Shown: piece after piece, positions 32,905 through 40,934 of the stretch
Layout of the letters: each line of letters opens with the position of its first letter
Position numbering within the stretch: position 1 is the stretch's first letter
Assembly: GCF_026342435.1 (NCBI RefSeq)
Contig: NZ_JAPEMT010000001.1
Coordinates: 1,792,501-1,856,500 of the forward strand
Direction: 5' to 3'
DNA from: Streptomyces sp. NBC_00237
GTDB lineage: Bacteria; Actinomycetota; Actinomycetes; Streptomycetales; Streptomycetaceae
DNA: 64,000 bases
The notes under the pieces: generated by a model
The model's database searches: none
Told to the model about the DNA's origin: nothing
Seen by the model: the letters and a program-made list of their open reading frames with translations, nothing else
Program-made: the position numbers and the translations under genes

Positions 32905-33936
32905 CTAGGGGAGGGTAACGACAGTCGCGGCGTACACGAGACCCGCCCCGAAGCCGATGACCAGGGCGGTGTCCCCGCTCTTGGCCTGCCCGGTGGCCAG
33001 AAGCCGCTCCATCGCGAGCGGGATCGAGGCCGCCGAGGTGTTGCCGGTGGTCTCGATGTCACGGGCGACCGTGACGTGCTCCGGCAGCTTGAGAGTCTTC
33101 ACCATCGAGTCGATGATCCGCATGTTGGCCTGGTGCGGGATGAAGACGTCCAGGTCGTCCGGGGAGATCCCGGCCGCGTCCAGCGCCTGCTGGGCGACCT
33201 TGGCCATCTCGAAGACGGCCCAGCGGAACACCGCCTGGCCCTCCTGCGTGATGGCCGGGAACTTGACCTCGCCCCGGCTGTCCACGGGCAGCTGCGAACT
33301 CTCGCCCGACCGGAACTCGTCCCAGGCGACCGTCTGCTTGATCGTCTCGGACTTGTCGCCCTCGGAACCCCACACGGTCGGGCCGATGTGCGGCTCGTCG
33401 GAGGGGCCCACCACGACCGCGCCCGCGCCGTCGCCGAACAGGAAGGCCGTCGCACGGTCCTCCAGGTCGGTGAGGTCGCTGAGCCGCTCCACGCCGATGA
33501 CGAGTACGTACTCCGCCGAACCCTCCACCACCATGCCCTTGGCGAGGGTCAGGCCGTAGCCGAAGCCCGCGCAACCGGCCGAGATGTCGAACGCGGCGGG
33601 CTTCCCCGCCCCGATCCGGTCGGCGATCTCGGTCGCGACGGCCGGGGTCTGCTTGAAGTGCGAGACCGTCGAGACGATGACGCCGCCGATCTGCTCGGGG
33701 CTGATCCCGGCGTCGGCGATGGCCTTGCCGGACGCCTCGACCGACATCATCGCCACGGTCTCCTTGTCGGAGGCCCAGTGACGGGTGGCGATGCCGGACC
33801 GCGAACGGATCCACTCGTCGGACGAGTCGATGCGCTCCAGGATGACCTCGTTGGGCACCACTCGGGTCGGACGGTAGCCGCCGACACCGAGGATGCGCGC
33901 GTACGGAGCGCCCTTGCTGGGCTTGATCTTCGCCAT
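32905..33936 (-). CDS. fabH: 3-oxoacyl-ACP synthase III (FabH)
   Basis: The ATG at 33936 lies 11 bases after the fabD stop and gives 343 residues. The active-site triad is Cys122 (DISAGCAGFGYGL), His268 (FIPHQAN) and Asn299 (TGNTSAAS). It starts fatty acid chains by condensing an acyl-CoA with malonyl-ACP. In streptomycetes it prefers branched starters from Val, Leu and Ile, which explains iso and anteiso lipids. That specificity is family knowledge, not visible here. Confidence 0.96.
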   Translation of the reverse strand: MAKIKPSKGAPYARILGVGGYRPTRVVPNEVILERIDSSDEWIRSRSGIATRHWASDKETVAMMSVEASGKAIADAGISPEQIGGVIVSTVSHFKQTPAVATEIADRIGAGKPAAFDISAGCAGFGYGLTLAKGMVVEGSAEYVLVIGVERLSDLTDLEDRATAFLFGDGAGAVVVGPSDEPHIGPTVWGSEGDKSETIKQTVAWDEFRSGESSQLPVDSRGEVKFPAITQEGQAVFRWAVFEMAKVAQQALDAAGISPDDLDVFIPHQANMRIIDSMVKTLKLPEHVTVARDIETTGNTSAASIPLAMERLLATGQAKSGDTALVIGFGAGLVYAATVVTLP

Positions 33937-33947
33937 GTGCCAGCTCC

Positions 33948-34874
33948 TTACGCGCTCGCGTGCTCGGCGAGGAGCGCGCGGGCAGCGTCGAGGTCGTCGG
34001 GGGTCTTGAGCGCGAGAGGCTTCACACCCGGCAGGGCGCGCTTGGCCAGCCCGACCAGCGTGCCGCCGGGGCAGACCTCGATCATCGCGGTCGCGCCCAG
34101 CGTCTGGAAGGTCTCCATGCACAGGTCCCAGCGGACCGGGTTGGAGACCTGGCTCACCAGGCGCGAGACGACCTCGGAGCCGCTGGCGACCTGCTGGCCG
34201 TCGGCGTTCGAGACGTACGTCAGGGAGGGGTCGGACACGTCGAGGTCCTGGGCGGCCTTGCCCAGCTCCGCGACGGCCGGAGCCATGTGCTCGGTGTGGA
34301 AGGCGCCCGCCACCTTCAGGGCGACGACCCGGCGTACGCCCTCCGGCTTGTCGGCGTCCAGCGCCGCGAGCTGTTCGACGGTGCCCGCGGCGACGATCTG
34401 GCCCGCGCCGTTCACGTTCGCCGGGGTCAGCCCGAGCTTCTTCAGGTGCGGGACGGTCACCTCGGGGTCGCCGCCCAGCAGGGCCGCCATCCCGGTCTCG
34501 GTGACGGCTGCGGCCTGCGCCATGCCGAGCCCGCGCGTCCGTACGAAACGCAGCGCGGCCTCGTCGGCGAGCACACCGGCGAACACGGCGGCGGTGATCT
34601 CACCGACGCTGTGTCCGGCGACCGCGCCGACCGAGGAGATGTCGCCGAGCGCGGACGCCGAGAGCAGACCGGCGGCGACCAGCAGCGGCTGGGCCACGGC
34701 GGTGTCACGGATGGCGTCGGCGTCGGCCTTCGTGCCGTAGTGGACGAGGTCGAGCCCGATGGCGTCGGACCAGGCCGCGATGCGGTCGGCCGCACCGGGG
34801 AGGTCGAGCCAGGGAGTCAGGAAGCCGGGCGTCTGAGCGCCTTGGCCGGGAGCGACGAGTACGAGCACCCTCAC
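33948..34874 (-). CDS. fabD: Malonyl-CoA:ACP transacylase (FabD)
   Basis: A 308-residue acyltransferase starting at GTG. The oxyanion motif is GQGAQ (Gln11), the nucleophile is Ser89 (GHSVGE) and the His is 193 (GAFHTEH). It loads malonyl groups on ACP and is the first gene of the fatty acid synthase operon. It is 83 bases downstream of the fasR stop, and the intervening sequence carries a TTGT...ACAA dyad. Confidence 0.96.
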   Translation of the reverse strand: MRVLVLVAPGQGAQTPGFLTPWLDLPGAADRIAAWSDAIGLDLVHYGTKADADAIRDTAVAQPLLVAAGLLSASALGDISSVGAVAGHSVGEITAAVFAGVLADEAALRFVRTRGLGMAQAAAVTETGMAALLGGDPEVTVPHLKKLGLTPANVNGAGQIVAAGTVEQLAALDADKPEGVRRVVALKVAGAFHTEHMAPAVAELGKAAQDLDVSDPSLTYVSNADGQQVASGSEVVSRLVSQVSNPVRWDLCMETFQTLGATAMIEVCPGGTLVGLAKRALPGVKPLALKTPDDLDAARALLAEHASA

Positions 34875-34936
34875 ACTCTCTCTTGTGGGCGGCGTCTTCT
34901 GCCCGTGGGGACTGGGACGAAGAACCGACAGGGGAA

Positions 34937-34953
34937 TTGTCTATATCCAACAA
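34937..34953. promoter_or_regulatory. Candidate FasR site upstream of fabD
   Basis: TTGTCTATATCCAACAA is an AT-rich dyad (TTGT-N9-ACAA) in the short fasR-fabD gap, about 60 bp before the fabD start. FasR is known to bind the fabDHPF promoter in S. coelicolor. The site is chosen by position and symmetry only. On the minus strand TATAGA could also act as a -10. Confidence 0.45.
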
Positions 34954-34957
34954 AAGT

Positions 34958-36205
34958 CTAGGACGGCGAGTCTCCGTCGGCCAGACGCCCCAGGATCAGG
35001 GCGATACGGAGCGTAAAGGCCGAGCGGACGTCGGACGGGGACCAGCCGGTGACGTCTGTCACACGTCGGAGCCGGTAGCGCACGGTGTTGGGGTGCACGA
35101 ACAGCATCCGTGCGGCCCCTTCGAGACTGCTTGCCTGCTCCAAGTACACGCTCAGCGTCTCCAGCAGAGCCGACCCGGCCTCTTCGAGCGGTCTGTAGAT
35201 CTCCTCCACCAACTGCTCTCGCGCGCCACGGTCGGAGGCGATCGCGCGTTCCGGCAGGAGATCGTCCGCCAGAACGGGCCGGGGAGCGTCCTGCCACGCC
35301 GTGCACGCCTTCAGTCCGGCGGCCGCCGCCTGCGCGGAACGGGTGGCCGCCAGGAGGTCCGGCACGACGGGACCCGCGACCACGGGCCCGGCCGCGTACG
35401 GCCCGATCAGAGCCTTCGCGACCTGCAACGGATTGTCGCTGCCGCCCGCGATGACGACGAGCCGCGACCCGAGCACCCCGGTCAGCACCTGGAGCTTGGC
35501 GTGCCGGGCGGCCCGCCGGATGGCCTCCACGGTCAGCTCGGAGTCCCCGTCGGGGGCGGTCCCCAGCACCACGCACACGTGCTCCGGGGAGTTCCACCCC
35601 AGCGCGGCGGCCCGGGACACGGCCCCCTCGTCGGCCTCGCCGGACAGCACGGCGTTCACGACGAGGGACTCCAGCCTGGCGTCCCACGCGCCGCGCGCCT
35701 CGGCGGCCTGCGCGTACACCTGGGCGGTCGCGAAGGCGATCTCCCGGGCGTACACCAGGAGCGCCTCGCGCAGCACGGACTCGTCACCCGGGGCGGCGAC
35801 CTCCTCGATCGCCGACTCCATGACCTCGATGGTCGTACGGACCATCTCCACGGTCTGGCGCAGCGTGATCGCCCGGGTCAGCTCGCGCGGAGCCGTCCCG
35901 AACACGTCGGTCGAGATCGCCTGCGGGGTCTCGGGGTGCCGGAACCACTCCGTGAAGGCGGCGATGCCGGCCTGCGCGACCAGACCGATCCACGACCGGT
36001 TCTCGGGAGGCATCGCCCGGTACCAGGGCAGCGTCTCGTCCATGCGCGCGATGGCGCTCGCGGCGAGGGAGCCCGAGGACTGCTCCAGCCGCTTGAGCGT
36101 CGCGGAGTGCGGGTGGGCGTCGTAGACGTCGTTCGCCGCGGCCGCTTCGGCTTCTGCTTCGGCTGCGGCGCTGGCCTGCTGCGCTTCGGGATCGGATCGG
36201 GGCAC
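34958..36205 (-). CDS. fasR: PucR-family regulator FasR of fatty acid synthesis
   Basis: A 415-residue regulator with an Ala/Glu-rich N-terminus, a central GGDEF-like degenerate region (CdaR_GGDEF type) and a C-terminal PucR helix-turn-helix (SSLEGAARMLFVHPNTVRYR, about 360-379). Its position directly upstream of fabD in the same direction is that of FasR, which activates the fab operon in S. coelicolor. It therefore sets the flux into acyl chains and, through shared malonyl-CoA, affects polyketide supply. The assignment rests on family plus conserved context. Confidence 0.93.
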   Translation of the reverse strand: MPRSDPEAQQASAAAEAEAEAAAANDVYDAHPHSATLKRLEQSSGSLAASAIARMDETLPWYRAMPPENRSWIGLVAQAGIAAFTEWFRHPETPQAISTDVFGTAPRELTRAITLRQTVEMVRTTIEVMESAIEEVAAPGDESVLREALLVYAREIAFATAQVYAQAAEARGAWDARLESLVVNAVLSGEADEGAVSRAAALGWNSPEHVCVVLGTAPDGDSELTVEAIRRAARHAKLQVLTGVLGSRLVVIAGGSDNPLQVAKALIGPYAAGPVVAGPVVPDLLAATRSAQAAAAGLKACTAWQDAPRPVLADDLLPERAIASDRGAREQLVEEIYRPLEEAGSALLETLSVYLEQASSLEGAARMLFVHPNTVRYRLRRVTDVTGWSPSDVRSAFTLRIALILGRLADGDSPS

Positions 36206-36308
36206 GGGGACAAGACTGCCTTATCCGGCGGTGGGCGTGGTCTACCGGCCCCGGACGGGCTTCCGTGATAGGGCGCGGGGGCTTCGCCACGGCCCTAGGC
36301 TGGCTCCT

Positions 36309-36962
36309 GTGATTTCCGTACGACGCTCCGCGGACCGCTACCAGGGCGGCGACCCGGCAGCCGGGATCGAGTCCCTGCACGCCTTCTCCTTCGGGCACTT
36401 CTACGACCCCGACAACCTGCGCTTCGGCCCCGTCCTCGCCTGCAACGAGGAACGCCTCGCCCCCGGCGCGGGCTTCGACGAACACCCGCACAGTCACACC
36501 GAGATCATCACCTGGGTGGTCGAGGGCGAGCTCACCCACCTCGACTCCACCGGCCGCGCCACCGTCGTGCGGGCCGGGGACGTGCAGCACCTCAGCGCGG
36601 CGGACGGGGTGCGGCACGTCGAGCGCAACGCGGGCCCCGATCCGCTGGTCTTCGTCCAGATGTGGCTGGCCCCGCTGGCGCCGGGCGGCGACCCGGCGTA
36701 CCGGCTGGTGCGCTCCGGCTCCGCCGCCCCGTACGAGGTGACGGCGGCGGGCGCGGTGCTGGTGGTGCGGCGGCTGGGCGAGGGCGGGCGGGCGGGCGTG
36801 CCGGACACCGCGTACGTCCATGTCGTACGCGGTGAAGTGGCGCTCGGGGGCGAGCGGTTGGCGGCGGGGGACTCGGCGCGGATCGGTGGAGAGCCGGGGC
36901 TCGAACTGGTGGCGGCGAGCCGCGCCGAGGTGCTGGTGTGGGGGTTCGGCGGACCTCAGTAG
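36309..36962 (+). CDS. Pirin-family protein
   Basis: A 217-residue bicupin starting at the GTG at 36309. The N-terminal cupin has the metal ligands in DEHPHSHTEIITWVVEGE (His and Glu) and the family opening FSFGHFYDPDNLRFGP. The C-terminal cupin is poorer (VRGEVALGGERLAAGD), as in many pirins. Some pirins are quercetinase-like dioxygenases and others act as redox regulators. No substrate can be assigned. The stop overlaps the convergent kinase gene by seven bases. Confidence 0.9.
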   Translation: MISVRRSADRYQGGDPAAGIESLHAFSFGHFYDPDNLRFGPVLACNEERLAPGAGFDEHPHSHTEIITWVVEGELTHLDSTGRATVVRAGDVQHLSAADGVRHVERNAGPDPLVFVQMWLAPLAPGGDPAYRLVRSGSAAPYEVTAAGAVLVVRRLGEGGRAGVPDTAYVHVVRGEVALGGERLAAGDSARIGGEPGLELVAASRAEVLVWGFGGPQ

Positions 36963-38719
36963 CCGGAGCCGGAGGGCTGTTCCGCGTTGCGCCAGAGGGT
37001 GAGGTCGAGGGTGACGTAGTCGCTGGGGTCGGAGGGGGACGAGCGGCCCCTGAAGGTGACCAGCGCGATGTGGCCGGACTCGGTGTGCACGCAGAGCTGG
37101 GAGCCCGGGGAGACCTGGCTGAGGGTGAGGCGCTCGGTGAAGCGGGTCTCCTCGCGGCAGGTCTTCAGCGAACCCTTCTGGGAGTTGTTCAGCACGGAGA
37201 CCTTCTTGCCGTTGCTGCCCAGGTAGTGCTCGTCGCTCCAGTAGTAGAAGTCGGCGTCGTCCTCGTAGGCGGCGTCGCCCGAGTGGATGGGCCTGGGCGG
37301 GGAGTCGGCGAAGCGGACGTAGTAGTCGTTGGTGAGGTTCACGCGCTTGTACGTGACCGGCTTGGGGTCGGGGCGGGGCGTGCCACTGCCCCTGGACCCG
37401 CCGGACCCACTGCCTCCGGTGCTGCTCCGCTGCACGTCGTCGGCCACGTTGGCGATGAACGCCATGCAGCCGCCGACGGGGAGGAGCACGGCGGCGATGA
37501 CGATGAGCGCGAGGACGCCGCCGCTCATCTTCTTCTTGGGCGGGGGCGGCGTCCAGGACGGCTGGGGCTGCATGGGGTACGGGGCCGCGTGCAGGCTGTG
37601 CTGGGGGGTGGTGGGGTATGGAGCGGGCGTCCCGGGATGTGTGGGCTGGGAGGGGTACGGAGGCTGGGCGGGGGGAGTGGAGGCGCTGGGGGCGGCGGTG
37701 ACGGTGGGGGCGTGCGGGAGGCCGGGGGCGGGGCTGGGGGCGGGGCTGGGGGTGGCGTCGTGCGTGCCGTCGTGCGTGGCGTCCCCGGGGGCGGGCACCC
37801 GCGTCCGCATCGCCGCCCATGCCTCGGTGCGGCGGTGGATGTCCGCCTCCATCGGCTCCGGCAGCCAACTGCCCTGCTGGCTCAGCGGAGTCGGGGACGC
37901 TGCCCGGCACAGGTCGATGATCTCGGCCGGGCCGGGGCGGTCGGCGGGGTCCTTAGCGAGGCAGCGGGCGAGGAAGCCCAACTCCTGTGGCAGGCCCGTC
38001 AGATCGGGTTCCTCGTGCACGATCCGGTACAGGACCGCATGCGAATTGCCCTCCCCGTAGGCCGAGTTGCCGAGCGCCGCGTACACGCCGACCTGACCGA
38101 GGGCGAACACGTCCGAGGCCGGGCCGACCTCCTTGCCCGCCGCCTGCTCGGGCGACATGAAGGCGGGCGTGCCGATGGTGATGCCGGTCCCGGTGAGGGC
38201 GGTCGCGTCGGCGGCCCGCGCGATGCCGAAGTCGATGACGCGCGGCCCGTCCGAGGCGAGCAGCACGTTCGCGGGCTTCAGGTCGCGGTGCACGATCCCG
38301 GCCGCGTGGATCACCTTCAGCGCCTCCGCCATCCCGGCGATCAGCCGCAGCACGGTCGGGACGGGGAACCTGCCGTGCTCGGTGACCGCCACCGCGAGGG
38401 AAGGCCCGGCGACGTACGCCGTCGCCAGCCACGGCCGCTCGCCCTCGGTGTCGAAGTCGATGACGGGCGCGGTGTACAGCCCCTGCACCCGCTGCGCCGC
38501 CTGCACCTCGGACCTGAACCGCTGCCGGAACCCGGGGTCGTCGCCGAGTTCCGGCCGGATGACCTTCACCGCGAGGGGGTGCCCGCCGGGCGTGTACGTC
38601 AGGTACACCTGCCCCATGCCGCCCGCCCCGAGCCGGGCCGCGATGCGATAACTCGCGATCGTACGGGGGTCGTTGTCCGCCAACGGGTGGAACTGCCCGC
38701 CCGTGCTTCCCTCGTGCAT
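36956..38719 (-). CDS. PknB-type Ser/Thr protein kinase with one membrane helix
   Basis: I use the ATG at 38719 (MHEGSTGGQF), giving 587 residues. The kinase domain spans 23-270: P-loop LGAGGMGQVY (30-39), Lys52 (AVKVI), catalytic HRDLKPAN (144-151), DFG (163-165) and SPEQ (189-192). A Pro/Ser/Thr-rich linker (310-395) leads to KKK and one transmembrane helix (400-423). The 160-residue external domain has Cys in LKTCREETR and SQLCVHTESG, possibly one disulfide, and no PASTA repeats. It presumably senses an external cue. No obvious substrate gene is adjacent. Confidence 0.9.
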   Translation of the reverse strand: MHEGSTGGQFHPLADNDPRTIASYRIAARLGAGGMGQVYLTYTPGGHPLAVKVIRPELGDDPGFRQRFRSEVQAAQRVQGLYTAPVIDFDTEGERPWLATAYVAGPSLAVAVTEHGRFPVPTVLRLIAGMAEALKVIHAAGIVHRDLKPANVLLASDGPRVIDFGIARAADATALTGTGITIGTPAFMSPEQAAGKEVGPASDVFALGQVGVYAALGNSAYGEGNSHAVLYRIVHEEPDLTGLPQELGFLARCLAKDPADRPGPAEIIDLCRAASPTPLSQQGSWLPEPMEADIHRRTEAWAAMRTRVPAPGDATHDGTHDATPSPAPSPAPGLPHAPTVTAAPSASTPPAQPPYPSQPTHPGTPAPYPTTPQHSLHAAPYPMQPQPSWTPPPPKKKMSGGVLALIVIAAVLLPVGGCMAFIANVADDVQRSSTGGSGSGGSRGSGTPRPDPKPVTYKRVNLTNDYYVRFADSPPRPIHSGDAAYEDDADFYYWSDEHYLGSNGKKVSVLNNSQKGSLKTCREETRFTERLTLSQVSPGSQLCVHTESGHIALVTFRGRSSPSDPSDYVTLDLTLWRNAEQPSGSGY

Positions 38720-38879
38720 CAACTTTCCCACCCGTCGAACCGAGCCGCTGTCGTCGGGTGGGAGGGTATACGGTTCCGCAGCTCCGGCCACGGCTGGCGG
38801 CCGACATGGGCGTCAGGCGGGCGGCCCCGCACCATCGGCGCGGTGCGGGGCCGGACACAGTTGGCCGAACGCGGGCTGG

Positions 38880-39242
38880 TGGCACGCATCACACAACTGC
38901 CGTCCCGGTTGCGGAGCTTGGGGGCTTCCGCCGGGCCGGTCGCGAAGGTTGTCCGGCACCTGCCTGGCCGCCGTCGCTCGTTCCTCCTCCTCTGCGGGGC
39001 GGGCGGCGTGCGGAGGGAGGTGGCCGACGACCGTCCGGTGCTGCCGGGCGGAGGTGCCGAGGGGGCGGGGGAGGCGGCGGCGGGCTGCGGGCTGCTGCTG
39101 GTGGAGGCACTGGCGGACGGCTGGGGGCGGAGCCGGGAGCGGGGGACGGGGTGGGGAAACGGTGTGGTTCGCGTGCTGGAAGGCGGTCGGCGCGAATCAC
39201 GGAAATGCACCCGACGGTGCAGCGGAAACCGGACACGAGTGA
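38880..39242 (+). pseudogene. Frameshifted relic of an RsbW-like ATP-binding protein
   Basis: One plus-strand frame reads VRREVADDRPVLP and then CGLLLVEALADGWG, the G1-to-G2 half of an HATPase_c_2 domain (compare VEVADDSPVLP...GRGLLLVEALADRWG). Near 39150 the match moves to another frame, GGETVWFACWKAVGA, the typical C-terminal strand, which stops at 39242. The N-terminal helices are unrecognisable and no convincing start exists. It therefore looks like a decayed anti-sigma factor-type gene between the kinase and the I36 gene, comparable with the relic at 19339-19730. Confidence 0.65.
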
Positions 39243-39278
39243 GGGGATCACTTTCGGTGGCCGTAAAGCGACCGTTCG

Positions 39279-39308
39279 TTGACACATGGATTCGGACGGT
39301 GCTTAGCT
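39279..39308 (+). promoter_or_regulatory. Housekeeping-type promoter of the I36 gene
   Basis: TTGACA (39279-39284), an 18-bp spacer and TTAGCT (39303-39308) give a good vegetative-type promoter about 79 bp before the ATG at 39387. A TGCACC-cgac-GGTGCA hairpin lies upstream at 39206-39221. Confidence 0.6.
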
Positions 39309-39343
39309 CCCTGCTGGAACCGACCGACGACAAGGAATTCCGG

Positions 39344-39375
39344 CAGAAACGAACGCCGACAGAAACGAACACCGA
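39344..39375 (+). repeat. 16-bp tandem repeat in the I36 leader
   Basis: CAGAAACGAACGCCGA (39344-39359) is followed without a gap by CAGAAACGAACACCGA (39360-39375), one mismatch apart. It lies in the transcribed leader just before the ribosome site, so it may matter for RNA binding or translation. Confidence 0.8.
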
Positions 39376-39386
39376 GAGGAATCAGC

Positions 39387-39746
39387 ATGAAGCGCAAGAT
39401 CGCTCTTCGCCTTGGCACGCTGATAGGCGCCTCCGCCCTCGTGATCGGATTCTCCTCCCAGGCTCATGCGGCCTTCTACCTGTACCAGCACGACAACTAC
39501 GCCGGAAACTGGGCCTCGTTCGGCGGCTCGGACGTGGAGCTGAACAACAAGTACTGGTCCGGAACCACGCAGGTCATGAACAACGGTGCCAGTTCCATGA
39601 AGAACTACACGAACTCCTACGTCGGCATGTGGGACAACGGCGGCGTCTGTACGGGCGCGAGCTACACGGCCAAGCCTAATTCCGTCGACACCGACTTCAG
39701 CAACAACAATTTCGACAACAAGGCGAGTTGTGTGAAGTTCCTGTAG
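39387..39746 (+). CDS. Secreted peptidase-inhibitor family I36 / beta-gamma-crystallin-like protein
   Basis: A 119-residue protein with a signal peptide ending SSQAHAAFY. The mature 90 residues contain the crystallin-like strands FYLYQHDNYAGNWASFGG and VMNNGASSMKNYTNSYVGMW, and two Cys (VCTGAS, ASCVKFL). This is the SMPI-type metalloprotease inhibitor fold. It is rich in Asn and Tyr and markedly less GC-biased than its neighbours, as often seen for highly expressed small secreted proteins. A terminator follows at once. A more diverged relative is encoded at 54341. Confidence 0.85.
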   Translation: MKRKIALRLGTLIGASALVIGFSSQAHAAFYLYQHDNYAGNWASFGGSDVELNNKYWSGTTQVMNNGASSMKNYTNSYVGMWDNGGVCTGASYTAKPNSVDTDFSNNNFDNKASCVKFL

Positions 39747-39756
39747 GGAATGGGTC

Positions 39757-39789
39757 GGGGGCCGGAAATCGGCTCCCGGCTTTTCGTTT
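39757..39789 (+). terminator. Terminator of the I36 gene
   Basis: GGGGGCCG-gaaat-CGGCTCCC forms a stem with one mismatch and is followed by GGCTTTTCGTTT. It begins 11 bases after the stop codon. Confidence 0.8.
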
Positions 39790-39807
39790 CGGGGGCCGGG
39801 GAGAATC

Positions 39808-40728
39808 GTGAAAGAAGACGTGCGGAAGAGAAAGAAGGGAAAGAAGGGGAAGGGGAGAAAGAGGAGAGTGGGCGCGTGGCTTTCGGCCGCGCTCGTCGCT
39901 CCTTTGGTGCTGACGGCGGGGTGCGCGGCGCGGCAGCCCGATCCGCGCGGAGAGCGCGCGCCGGAGGTTCCGGCCCCCTCGGCGGAGGTCCTCGGCCTGC
40001 GCCTGCCGACGGACGCGTACCTCCTGTCGGTGGACGAGATCTACGACGGCGAGGAGGCGGCGGACCTGCTCACCCGGCAGTGCATGAGGGAGCGGGGCTT
40101 CGAGTGGCGGCTCATCGACCGCCCCGACTTCGGCGACTGGCGCAACCGCCGCCGGTACGGGGTGATCGAGCCGGACGTCGCGAAGTCCTTCGGGTACCAC
40201 CACGTACCGGCGCTGCTGAGCCCGACCGAGGTCTACGAGGAGAAGCACCGCCGTGAACTCGCCCTCACCCCCCAGGAGAAGAAGGCGGCCACGGACGAGG
40301 CGTCCGGCTGCCAGCGCCGCGCCAACGACACGCTGTGGCGCGGCATCCGCTACGACGACGCCCTGGCGATGAGGTTCAGCTCCAAGGCGCTGGCCGAGTC
40401 CGCGAAGGACCCGCGCGTGCTGCGGGCCGTACGGGACTGGAGCGCCTGCATGCGCGGCGGGGGCCACTCCTACCCGACGCACGCCAAGGCGATCGGCGAC
40501 GCCCGCTGGGACATGGCGAAGCCGCCCTCGCGGGAGGAGAAGGCGGTCGCGGTGCAGGACGTGACGTGCCAGGAGCGGACGGGGCTCGTGCGCACCTGGT
40601 TCCGGGTCGACAGCGAACTCCAGCAGAAGTGGATCGCGGCGAAGCCGAAGGAGTTCCAGGCCCTCCGCGCGGCGAAGAGGAGCTTCCTGGAACGGGCGGA
40701 GAAGGTCCGCGAGAACCCCGGCGGGTAA
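39808..40728 (+). CDS. Hypothetical lipoprotein
   Basis: A 306-residue protein starting at GTG. An extremely basic N-terminus (RKRKKGKKGKGRKRR) precedes a short hydrophobic segment and the lipobox VLTAGCAA (Cys about 39). The mature part is mostly helical, with many charged residues and Cys in RQCMRERGFEW, ASGCQRR, WSACMRGG and DVTCQER. Family members are common in Streptomyces, with no known role. The Cys spacing suggests two disulfides. The poly-Lys N-terminus is longer than a normal signal n-region. Confidence 0.75.
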   Translation: MKEDVRKRKKGKKGKGRKRRVGAWLSAALVAPLVLTAGCAARQPDPRGERAPEVPAPSAEVLGLRLPTDAYLLSVDEIYDGEEAADLLTRQCMRERGFEWRLIDRPDFGDWRNRRRYGVIEPDVAKSFGYHHVPALLSPTEVYEEKHRRELALTPQEKKAATDEASGCQRRANDTLWRGIRYDDALAMRFSSKALAESAKDPRVLRAVRDWSACMRGGGHSYPTHAKAIGDARWDMAKPPSREEKAVAVQDVTCQERTGLVRTWFRVDSELQQKWIAAKPKEFQALRAAKRSFLERAEKVRENPGG

Positions 40729-40752
40729 GGGCAGGGCCGCCGGGGCGCCCTC

Positions 40753-40911
40753 TCAGGTCTCCCGCGCCCTGCGCCTCTGGGAGCAGAGACGGGCCAGACC
40801 GACGAAGACGGACGACTGGAGCGCCAGGACGAACGGCCGGTCCGACCACGGAATCGCGGTCAGCGGGACGATTGCCAGCACCGCGCACAACCAGAAGAGC
40901 CAGCGGTACAC
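40753..40911 (-). CDS. Small membrane protein (tentative)
   Basis: From the GTG at 40911 the frame encodes 52 residues with two hydrophobic stretches (LFWLCAVLAIVPLTAI and VLALQSSVFVGLARL) and an Arg-rich end. It follows the serine hydrolase by 23 bases. A longer start inside that gene is possible. No family is recognised and the coding status is uncertain. Confidence 0.4.
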   Translation of the reverse strand: MYRWLFWLCAVLAIVPLTAIPWSDRPFVLALQSSVFVGLARLCSQRRRARET

Positions 40912-40934
40912 GCGGCGCCGCCCCCTGTCGGGAC

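Noticed and set aside
31184..34874. fab genes considered as part of a type II polyketide cluster
   Set aside because: There is no chain-length factor, cyclase or tailoring enzyme; FasR and FabD/FabH context is that of primary metabolism.
38758..39282. Long Gly/Arg-rich frame over the RsbW-like relic
   Set aside because: The residue pattern is an out-of-frame reading of GC-rich DNA; the HATPase motifs in the other frames explain the region better.
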